The translations under genes and the position numbers were made by a program. This document shows, in pieces, positions 1 to 5,756 of a stretch of 13,352 nucleotides of DNA (positions within the stretch are counted from its first letter, which is position 1; each line of letters opens with the position of its first letter). Origin of the DNA: a bacterium (lineage in GTDB: Bacteria > Bacteroidota > Ignavibacteria > Kapaibacteriales > UBA2268); NCBI GenBank assembly GCA_030426865.1, contig JAUHXN010000045.1:1-13352 (forward strand), written 5' to 3'. The notes under the pieces are model-generated. The model was not told the DNA's origin. It did not search any database and saw nothing but the letters and a program-made list of their open reading frames with translations.

Positions 1-470
1 TTGTTTAATATCTCATTTGCCTTAATGCTATTTTTAATCTGTACAGACATTTTAACAGCAAGTTGTCTTGCTGTAATTAGTGCTTTTAACTTACAAAGCT
101 CGTTGCTAGGTAGTTTATAAGGAACTAAACGATGCTTGTTCGTAATCGTATAGGATGCTATTCTATATGCATCTATGGCGTCTGTCTTACCCCTTTGGAT
201 ACCTATAGATTTCTTTAGATCGAATGGATTAACCAAGTAATAACAAGCGCTCTTATCATTTAAGATAGAAACTAATAAAGCTCCATAATGGCCTGTATGT
301 TCCATTGAGAATTCAATAGTATTTATGCCCAAAGATTTTAACCATTTAATAATGGCTGTCTTTGTGTTTCTAATAACACCAAACGATGTTTTTTTGTGAG
401 TATCGACATCAACACAGCAGAAGTCTAAAGTGTCTTTAGAAATATCAATACCAATTATATATTTTTTCAT
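1..470 (-). CDS. IS110-family DEDD transposase, N-terminal part (cut by window edge)
   Basis: This is the N-terminal RuvC-like catalytic domain of an IS110-family transposase (recombinase). Reading from the ATG at 470 gives 156 codons with no stop before the window edge. The DEDD signature is visible: Asp9 in IIGIDISKDTLD, Glu57 in the typical MEHTGHY motif, and Asp97 and Asp100 in KTDAIDAYR. The C-terminal IS116/IS110/IS902 domain with its catalytic serine would lie beyond position 1 and cannot be checked, so whether the gene is intact is unknown. In this family the enzyme moves the element through a circular intermediate, guided by an RNA from the element's own noncoding end. No clear Shine-Dalgarno sequence precedes the ATG. 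The start is chosen because it gives the standard family N-terminus, just ahead of the first catalytic Asp. The family call is firm; subgroup (IS110 or IS1111) cannot be read from this fragment alone. Confidence 0.93.
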   Translation of the reverse strand, partial: MKKYIIGIDISKDTLDFCCVDVDTHKKTSFGVIRNTKTAIIKWLKSLGINTIEFSMEHTGHYGALLVSILNDKSACYYLVNPFDLKKSIGIQRGKTDAIDAYRIASYTITNKHRLVPYKLPSNELCKLKALITARQLAVKMSVQIKNSIKANEILN

Positions 471-682
471 AACTTTGAGTATTGCGATTAAACAACTCTG
501 TAACAACCAAATAAAGGTTTGTGTGCTAACGCTATTAATAAGCCTTCAAGCTTAACATTCTAAATGGTACTAAAAACCTAAGAGGAGTAAAGGACTGATG
601 CTCAGTATAAACCCTACAGTTTAGAAGTCGAAATAGTTCACCTAAACTCCTCTTGGTTGTTCAGATATTTAATCTGATTAAT
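471..682 (-). ncRNA. candidate IS110 bridge RNA in the noncoding end upstream of the transposase
   Basis: This segment has no ORF and is rich in paired structure. Read 5' to 3' on the minus strand, it starts with a 6-bp hairpin (677-672 with 666-661, 5-nt loop). Next is a long stem in which 658-655 pairs with 578-575 and 654-646 pairs perfectly with 588-580, with T579 bulged: 13 bp in all. Inside this stem is a large asymmetric loop carrying a further 5-bp hairpin (606-602 with 598-594). Shorter hairpins follow at 554-539 and 519-505. Known IS110 bridge RNAs (for example IS621, about 177 nt) lie in this position and consist of a 5' stem-loop and two stem-loops with internal guide loops for target and donor DNA. 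Length, position and layout fit. The assignment is inference; I cannot match guide loops to target and donor because the junctions are not visible. Confidence 0.5.
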
Positions 683-688
683 GATTTA

Positions 689-696
689 CAAATCTA
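689..696 (-). promoter_or_regulatory. -7-like promoter box for the IS110 end RNA and transposase
   Basis: The minus strand reads TAGATTTG, a full match to the Bacteroidota -7 consensus TAnnTTTG. A start 6 to 8 nt downstream would fall near 683-681, just ahead of the first hairpin of the candidate bridge RNA (677-661). No TTG or TTTG -33 box is seen about 20 nt further upstream. That fits IS110 behaviour, where the upstream promoter half is often supplied only when the element's two ends join in the circular form. This last point is inference. Confidence 0.4.
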
Positions 697-838
697 ATTA
701 TTATAAGAATGCTAATCTAATAGCGACAGTCGAAGTAAAAGACTGAGGAGGACTAAGTAGAAAGTTCGTCTTTGTTTGTCCACCTCCGTCTGCGGAGGAC
801 ATTCCATCTCTTTTGAGCAATCAGATACTAACTACTTA

Positions 839-874
839 CTATGTCACCAATTCTTCAAAGAACATATCAACTTC
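839..874 (-). pseudogene. remnant of the C-terminal end of an adenylate cyclase paralogue
   Basis: The minus strand from 874 reads EVDMFFEELVT followed by TAG (841-839). The intact neighbour at 1656-3494 ends in GEVDMYFVERVTLLQ, so the motif and its distance from the stop are close. At the DNA level 13 consecutive bases (863-875 side) match the neighbour's tail. Just upstream in this frame a TAG stop appears and similarity is lost, so at most 11 to 16 codons remain. This reads as the last trace of another member of the TPR-cyclase array. Because it is so short, chance similarity is not excluded, but a second, better remnant at 1414-1447 supports it. Confidence 0.4.
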
Positions 875-933
875 TAATGTTATTGACTATTGATACAATA
901 ATAGAAAATTTGATAACCCCATTATGCGGTTCT

Positions 934-973
934 TGCCACTTGATTCACCCTAATTAATCAAAGGCAGTTTTAT
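934..973 (+). terminator. stem-loop followed by a short T run, possible terminator
   Basis: TGCC (934-937) pairs with GGCA (963-966), and TTGATT (940-945) pairs with AATCAA (956-961), leaving a 10-nt loop and a small internal loop. One base later comes TTTTAT. On the plus strand this has the shape of an intrinsic terminator, but no gene that would use it is visible upstream, so it may belong to a small RNA or be a leftover. Confidence 0.25.
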
Positions 974-1088
974 ACGATGCAATTAAATAGAGAGACTAAC
1001 GTGATTAACTTACATTCGAAGTTCACTTCGAGTTGCAAGACGAAATGGTTTCGTTTATGCTTTTATAACAAGTGTAAAGGAACACATT

Positions 1089-1373
1089 ATGTCAATAGAC
1101 AAAGATCTAATAATTAAGCAACTACAGAAAGTGATGTCATTTATAGGTAGCGATTTACTTGAGAATATTACGGGAAGAATAATCCGTGAGATGAGCTTAA
1201 ACGGAGTTGAGGAAAAAGAAATCAACGATGTTATTTTCAAATTTGTTGTTTCTAGCCCAAATTTTAAAATTTACAATAAGCCGAATATACCAACTACTGA
1301 CAATACGGGTAAACTACATTATCCGAATAACAAGAAATTCGAAACTACAATTGAAAGATTAAGTTTCGTGTAA
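1089..1373 (+). CDS. orphan 94-aa hypothetical protein
   Basis: I do not recognise this protein. It is 94 residues, mixed in charge, with no signal peptide, membrane segment or cysteines. The N-terminal two thirds (to about residue 55) is predicted by eye to be helical, with a SIDKDLIIKQLQKVMSFIG start; the C-terminal third is rich in Asn, Pro and Thr. An AAAGGA sequence at 1076-1081 sits about 8 nt before the ATG, a good ribosome binding site for this genome, and supports the chosen start. Two tight hairpins (1016-1031 and 1040-1054) lie just upstream. It is the only plus-strand ORF in an eroded minus-strand neighbourhood, and cyclase remnants flank it on both sides, so it may be cargo from a past insertion. 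It may also be a chance ORF. Confidence 0.35.
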   Translation: MSIDKDLIIKQLQKVMSFIGSDLLENITGRIIREMSLNGVEEKEINDVIFKFVVSSPNFKIYNKPNIPTTDNTGKLHYPNNKKFETTIERLSFV

Positions 1374-1413
1374 TTAAATGCTATATCAATAAGTGAAGAT
1401 AATCTCTTTAATT

Positions 1414-1447
1414 CTACATAATACACATCAACTTCGCTTTTATAATG
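1414..1447 (-). pseudogene. second remnant of an adenylate cyclase C-terminus, cut by the palindromic repeat
   Basis: The minus strand from 1447 reads HYKSEVDVYYVEL, matching KGKGEVDMYFVERV at the end of the intact neighbour. At the DNA level 24 of 27 bases (1416-1442) are identical to 1681-1707, inside the intact gene at 1656-3494. The similarity stops a few bases before the left end of the palindromic repeat at 1450, and the original stop codon is lost. The order intact tail, palindrome, orphan tail suggests that the repeat entered, or recombined at, the 3' end of a cyclase gene. The homology is well supported; the history is inference. Confidence 0.6.
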
Positions 1448-1449
1448 AA

Positions 1450-1642
1450 ATTCCCCTTTTTAAAAAAGGGGTGGCCACGCCTATGGCGTGGACGGGGTAT
1501 TTAAGTAGCCACAGAATTTGTTATTATCTGATTCTTCCGACTAATTTTATACTTTATTTCTCTTTAAGGTTGTTCTATTTTTTTGAACACCCCGTCCTGC
1601 TTCGCAGTCCACCCCTCTTTCGCTTCTCTTAAAGAGGGGAAT
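1450..1642. repeat. 193-bp palindromic intergenic repeat with nested hairpins
   Basis: The outer arms ATTCCCCT (1450-1457) and AGGGGAAT (1635-1642) are exact inverted copies. Inside, CCCCTTTTT (1453-1461) faces AAAAAGGGG (1463-1471). A 7-bp hairpin follows at 1475-1481 with 1485-1491 (CCACGCC, loop TAT). GACGGGGT (1491-1498) pairs with ACCCCGTC (1589-1596). The right arm has its own hairpins CTGC/GCAG (1597-1607) and CTCTT/AAGAG (1626-1636). The 90-bp middle (1499-1588) is AT-rich and has no gene. Nested GGGG/CCCC hairpins of this style are common intergenic repeats in Bacteroidota-type genomes. Lying 13 bp past the stop of the cyclase operon, it could also end or stabilise that transcript. 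Confidence 0.75.
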
Positions 1643-1655
1643 ATCTAGCTTTTAA

Positions 1656-3494
1656 CTACTGCAGTAAAGTTACCCTCTCCACAAAATACATATCAACTTC
1701 GCCTTTACCTTTGGCATTGATTTTACCTCTGTGAACGAATAAAAAGTCAGGGTCATTTTTTAGTAAATCAAAAGTACTTTGACTTATATTAACTTTACCA
1801 ACTTCTCCGGCACTCTCCATTCTCGATGCGGTATTTACCGTATCACCCCATATATCATATTGGAATTTCTTTACTCCGACTATACCTGCTACAACGTTGC
1901 CTGTGTTTATCCCTACTCTCATTTCGAATGGATATTTACCTGCGTTCACTCGCTCTATTTTGCGTTTGCTAATGAATTCTACCATCTCAAGTCCTGCTAG
2001 AACAGTGTTTTTGATTGAGTCATTGTACGGTACAGGCAATCCACCCGCAGCCATATACGAATCGCCTATTGTCTTAATCTTCTCGATTCTATATTTCGAG
2101 CAAATATTATCGAATGCCTCGAAGCAAGTGTTTATTTCTGAGACTAATTCAGTTGCAGATAGCTCTTCTGAAATTTGTGTGAACTCCTTGAAATCAGTGA
2201 ATAGTACGGAGATTAAATCATAGCTTTTAGCCTCAGATTTACCGTTTTCTTTGAGCTCTTGCGCTATTTTTTCGGGTAGTATGTTTAGTAACAATGCTTC
2301 TGATCTTTCTTTTTCTATTGAAATTTCATTTCTTGATTTTTTGATGGATTTGTTTCTAAAATACAAACTAACAGCTATCACAAGTAAGAGTAACCCAGAG
2401 CCAATAGCTATATTTCGTTTCTGATTCTCACTATTTAGTTGCTTTTCATATTCTAGTTTCAATTCTAATTCTTTTTGATTCTGCCTTAGACTATCTGCTA
2501 CTAATTGCTTTTGGAATTCCATTTGTTGAAGGTCTTTCAATATTTCATTCGAATTAATACTATCATTTAGTGCAGCCATTTTCTCGTGAAAAAGTAGAGC
2601 TTGTATGTTATTTCCTTGACCTTTATATGCCTTGTATAAACAATCGCATGCATTTCTCTCATATTCTGGTGAACCAATTTGTTTACTTACTTCCAAGCCT
2701 TCCTTGCACACACTTATCGCATCATTGTACTTATTTAGAATATTATAAATAGTACCAAGGTTAATATTCGAATTCGCATATCCACTAAGATTATTCAAAT
2801 TCATGTTCAAATCGATACTTTTCTGTAAATATATTATTGCCTTTGTAGGGCTATCAGTATGTTTATAGTATAATCCTAAGCTATTATAGGTTCTTGCCAA
2901 ACCTGGTTTATGATTAATTTCTTCTGATATTTTTAAGCTTCTGTTGAAATATTCTAAAGCTTTTTCAAAATCAAGGTTTGAGTTGTACAAAGCCCCAATA
3001 TTGTTGAGTAAACCTGCCATTCCAACTTTATTCCCATCTTTTTCAAAATACTCTAACCCCTTCTTGTAATATGTAATTGCGTTGTTTATATCTTCCTGAG
3101 ATGCATATACATTCCCAATGTTGTTATATAAAGAGGATAGTTCAGAATTATTTGCGACTTTCTCACGCATCGTTAGACTTTGCTTAAAGTATTCCAAAGC
3201 TTTTACGTAATCTCCTCTCCCAAAATGAATATTTCCTAAGAGATTCATAGCCGAAGAAATACCTCTTTCATTCTTCTTTTCTTTTGCAAAAACTAGCAAT
3301 CTATTAGATAAAATTAGTGCCGAATCAGGGTTTGAATAAAGGTGTTTGATAGCTATAAATCTACCTAACGAGGCTATACGATTTGAATCTGATAGAGAGG
3401 GATTATTCCAATTATTATATAGTGAATCTAAGCTGAAAGATTTGGAATAAGAAAATGTTAAAACTATAATGGAAAGAATTATTATTTTCTTCAT
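1656..3494 (-). CDS. Periplasmic-TPR membrane adenylate cyclase (612 aa)
   Basis: Class III adenylate cyclase, predicted to make cAMP from ATP in the cytoplasm under control of an exported TPR sensor. The N-terminal signal sequence covers about residues 1-19. About six TPRs with a 40-residue period follow (about 80-313), then a short coiled coil (315-358), a membrane helix (361-379) and a linker helix with LLLNILPEKIAQEL. The cyclase domain spans about 427-606. Metal-binding Asp434 (FTDF) and Asp478 (IGDSY), adenine-specifying Lys474 and Asp547, and catalytic Asn554 and Arg558 are all present, so a homodimer should be active. The last TPR contains CDCLYKAYK, shared with both paralogues. The start ATG overlaps the preceding gene's TGA (ATGA), implying coupled translation in one operon. 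By family rules the substrate residues point to ATP rather than GTP. The sensed signal is unknown. Confidence 0.9.
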   Translation of the reverse strand: MKKIIILSIIVLTFSYSKSFSLDSLYNNWNNPSLSDSNRIASLGRFIAIKHLYSNPDSALILSNRLLVFAKEKKNERGISSAMNLLGNIHFGRGDYVKALEYFKQSLTMREKVANNSELSSLYNNIGNVYASQEDINNAITYYKKGLEYFEKDGNKVGMAGLLNNIGALYNSNLDFEKALEYFNRSLKISEEINHKPGLARTYNSLGLYYKHTDSPTKAIIYLQKSIDLNMNLNNLSGYANSNINLGTIYNILNKYNDAISVCKEGLEVSKQIGSPEYERNACDCLYKAYKGQGNNIQALLFHEKMAALNDSINSNEILKDLQQMEFQKQLVADSLRQNQKELELKLEYEKQLNSENQKRNIAIGSGLLLLVIAVSLYFRNKSIKKSRNEISIEKERSEALLLNILPEKIAQELKENGKSEAKSYDLISVLFTDFKEFTQISEELSATELVSEINTCFEAFDNICSKYRIEKIKTIGDSYMAAGGLPVPYNDSIKNTVLAGLEMVEFISKRKIERVNAGKYPFEMRVGINTGNVVAGIVGVKKFQYDIWGDTVNTASRMESAGEVGKVNISQSTFDLLKNDPDFLFVHRGKINAKGKGEVDMYFVERVTLLQ

Positions 3495-5695
3495 AGTTTA
3501 TCTGCATTTTTTACAAAATACATATCAACTTGGCCTTTACCTTTGGCTTGTACTTTGCCGCGATGTTCGAAGACGAAGTCTGGATCATTTTTAATTAACT
3601 CATAAGTACTTTGACTTATATTAACTTTACCAACTTCGCCGGCACTCTCCATTCTCGATGCTGTGTTTACAGTATCACCCCACACATCATATTGGAACTT
3701 CTTTACACCTACTATTCCCGCAACAACTGGCCCTGTATGGATTCCTATTCTCATTTCAAAAGATAAACTACCTTCGTTTTGTCTAGTTAATTGCCTTTGC
3801 GATATGAAATTAGCAATCTCGATTGCTGCTAATACTGTATTTTTAGTTGACTCTTCGAAAGGTATTGGCAATCCGCCAGCTGCCATATAAGAATCGCCAA
3901 TAGTTTTAATTTTTTCTATTCTATATTTATCACAAATCTTATCAAAATACTCAAAGCAAAAATTTATCTCATCTATAAGTTGGTGGGCAGTTAACTGTTC
4001 TGAAGCTTGAGTAAATTCTTTGAAGTCCGTAAACATAATAGAAACATTGTCAAAATCTCTGGCTTCTGACTTTCCTTTTTCCTTGAGTTCTTTAGCTATT
4101 TCAGCAGGAAGAATATTAAGTAAAAGCTTTTCTGAACGGTCTTTTTCGTTGGAAATTTCGTTTTTCGTTTTGCTAATAAATCTATTACGACTATAAAGTC
4201 CACCAGCTACTAAAACGAAAATCATTCCGATTGCTAGTGCAATATTTCTTTGTTGATTCTCATCTGATATTCTTTTTTCATATTTCAATTTGGTTGCTAA
4301 CCTTTCCTCTCTTATTTTTAAACTATCTGCTAGCAATAATTTTTGGAATGCTTTTCTTTGAATATTCTTAGATGTTTCAATAATATTCAATTCATTAGTA
4401 TATTCAATTGACTTTTCGAAATAATGAAGAGCTTTCGCTGGTTGAGATGATGCTTTATATGCCTGATAAAGACAATCACAATAAAGTCTATTTGTAAAAA
4501 TATCCTCAGTCTCTTTAGCAAACATCTCAGAACGTTTACAGTTAACTAAAGCTTCTCGAATATTTCCTTGCTTTATATTAATAAGCCCTAAGCTACTTAA
4601 TGCATTTGAAATACCTTTGATTTCACCAGTTTCTTCGAATGAATCCAGACTTCTAATATAGTACTCTTTTGCTTTTTCATATTTATGTTGATTGGTATAT
4701 ACTTTACCAATAGTGATTAGTGAAATAGCTATACCACTTTTATCACCTATTTCTTCATATATTTCTAGTGATTGTTCAAGATACTCAAAGGCTTTACTAT
4801 AATTCTTCAAGTCTATCTGAATTTCCCCCAATTCTATATAGGTATTAGCTAAACCACGAATGTTATTCATCTCTTTTTCAATTTCTATACTTTGGTTGAA
4901 GTACTTGAGAGCTTTGTCAAATTCTTGAAATTCAAGAAATATCAAGCCAATATTATGGAAAGTTGACGCTTTGCCTGCTCTATCTTTAAGCTCATCTTTT
5001 ATATGGATACTTTTATCGAAATAATCAAGAGCGTTTACATACTCGCCCTTCTCTACATATATTAGTCCAAGGTTATTGTAGATAGCAGAGATTTCTTCTT
5101 TCATATCTAGTTTAATATAAATAAACAATGCTCCATTGTAATTCTGAAGTGCATTGTTATAATCTCCTAAATCTCTGTAAACAGAACCTAGATTAACGTA
5201 AGTAGCAGCTAAAGCTTCTTTTTTATCTAATTCTTTGTAAATACTAATAACTTCTTGAAATAAAACTGACGCTAATTCAAAATTACCTTGGTAATAATAT
5301 GTAGTTGCAATAAAGAATTTCGATTGTGCTATATTGTATTTATCTATCGGGTTCTTACTTTTCTCAAGACTTTGATTAAATAGATTGAGGGCCTTTTCGT
5401 ATTCACCTGATTTTAATTTAAGTACCCCTCTCATCATAAATGCATTTGTAATACAATAATTAGAAGTTTTTAAATCTTTCGAGGCACTAAATTTAATGAG
5501 TTTCTCTATATAGAATTCTGCGGAATCAGAATTATTGAAGATGTAGTTGTCCCAGATATACTTGTTGAAAGATACAGTGCGGACTGAATCATTTAGCTCT
5601 TTGTTATTCCATTTTACCAATAACGTATCATCAGTCGCATCCAATTTTGGACTGAGAGAAAACATTAAAAGTATAACTAATATTAGTAATTTCAT
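3491..5695 (-). CDS. Periplasmic-TPR membrane adenylate cyclase (734 aa)
   Basis: Paralogue of the downstream 612-aa cyclase with a longer sensor. There is a signal peptide at about 1-20 (cleavage likely near LDA-TDD). About nine TPRs at a strict 40-residue period (about 82-435) carry the recurrent N-LG-Y and ALxY motifs. A coiled coil (440-482), a membrane helix (484-503), a linker with LLLNILPAEIAKEL, and a class III cyclase domain (about 548-729) follow. Key residues are all present: metal ligands Asp557 and Asp601, adenine-specifying Lys597 and Asp670, and transition-state residues Asn677 and Arg681. Its last TPR has CDCLYQAYK. The gene lies 61 bp after the cyclase-less paralogue and overlaps the next cyclase gene by 4 bp. 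The cyclase domain is highly similar to its neighbour's, with one nearly identical DNA patch (3604-3661). Heterodimers between the two cyclases are plausible but not shown. Confidence 0.9.
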   Translation of the reverse strand: MKLLILVILLMFSLSPKLDATDDTLLVKWNNKELNDSVRTVSFNKYIWDNYIFNNSDSAEFYIEKLIKFSASKDLKTSNYCITNAFMMRGVLKLKSGEYEKALNLFNQSLEKSKNPIDKYNIAQSKFFIATTYYYQGNFELASVLFQEVISIYKELDKKEALAATYVNLGSVYRDLGDYNNALQNYNGALFIYIKLDMKEEISAIYNNLGLIYVEKGEYVNALDYFDKSIHIKDELKDRAGKASTFHNIGLIFLEFQEFDKALKYFNQSIEIEKEMNNIRGLANTYIELGEIQIDLKNYSKAFEYLEQSLEIYEEIGDKSGIAISLITIGKVYTNQHKYEKAKEYYIRSLDSFEETGEIKGISNALSSLGLINIKQGNIREALVNCKRSEMFAKETEDIFTNRLYCDCLYQAYKASSQPAKALHYFEKSIEYTNELNIIETSKNIQRKAFQKLLLADSLKIREERLATKLKYEKRISDENQQRNIALAIGMIFVLVAGGLYSRNRFISKTKNEISNEKDRSEKLLLNILPAEIAKELKEKGKSEARDFDNVSIMFTDFKEFTQASEQLTAHQLIDEINFCFEYFDKICDKYRIEKIKTIGDSYMAAGGLPIPFEESTKNTVLAAIEIANFISQRQLTRQNEGSLSFEMRIGIHTGPVVAGIVGVKKFQYDVWGDTVNTASRMESAGEVGKVNISQSTYELIKNDPDFVFEHRGKVQAKGKGQVDMYFVKNADKL

Positions 5696-5756
5696 AGAAA
5701 TTTGTAAGTTGCTTGATTATCAATATACTAATAATTCCTATACAGAGGTTTAAACT

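Larger units (their letters stand above)
1..700 (-). mobile_element. IS110-family insertion sequence, transposase-proximal end; outer boundary approximate
   Basis: The element consists here of the partial transposase (1-470) and the structured noncoding segment upstream of it. I place the outer boundary near 700 by inference. A -7-like promoter box at 696-689 and the RNA structures that follow it belong logically to the element, whereas sequence resembling the cyclase gene tails reappears at 839-874. IS110-group elements lack terminal inverted repeats and usually leave no obvious target duplication, so the exact end cannot be read from one copy. The other end is outside the window. Confidence 0.6.
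700..1088. other. hairpin-rich intergenic stretch without a convincing gene
   Basis: No ORF of note is found on either strand. The stretch holds a series of short perfect inverted repeats: 727-731 with 741-745; a 6-bp GC-rich stem 783-788 with 793-798 (CCTCCG, loop TCTG); 880-885 with 896-901; a two-part stem at 934-966; 1016-1022 with 1025-1031; and 1040-1045 with 1049-1054 (loop TGG). The GC-rich hairpin resembles the short stems inside the palindromic repeat at 1450-1642. A cyclase-tail remnant lies at 839-874. The stretch looks like eroded accessory DNA made of repeat pieces. Confidence 0.5.

Noticed and set aside
1..700. Terminal inverted repeats or target-site duplication for the IS110 element
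   Set aside because: None could be identified from one end, and IS110-group elements generally lack them.
960..1088. Integron-type recombination site before the 94-aa ORF
   Set aside because: Hairpins and a small isolated ORF suggested a gene cassette, but no paired RYYYAAC/GTTRRRY core sites were found.
1393..1632. 79-codon plus-strand ORF across the palindromic repeat
   Set aside because: It runs through the inverted-repeat arms and encodes a low-complexity translation of hairpin DNA. It also lacks a good ribosome binding site, so it is almost certainly not a gene.
1779..2223. Plus-strand ORFs opposite the 612-aa cyclase gene
   Set aside because: They lie fully antisense to a gene with clear catalytic motifs and have no coding character of their own. 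The same applies to the plus-strand ORFs opposite the other cyclase, trkH and trkA, and the minus-strand ORFs opposite the 765-aa gene.
5696..5756. A lost cyclase domain of the 465-aa gene hidden by a frameshift
   Set aside because: Only 61 bp separate it from the next gene, and no cyclase motif is present in any frame there, so the domain is absent rather than frameshifted.
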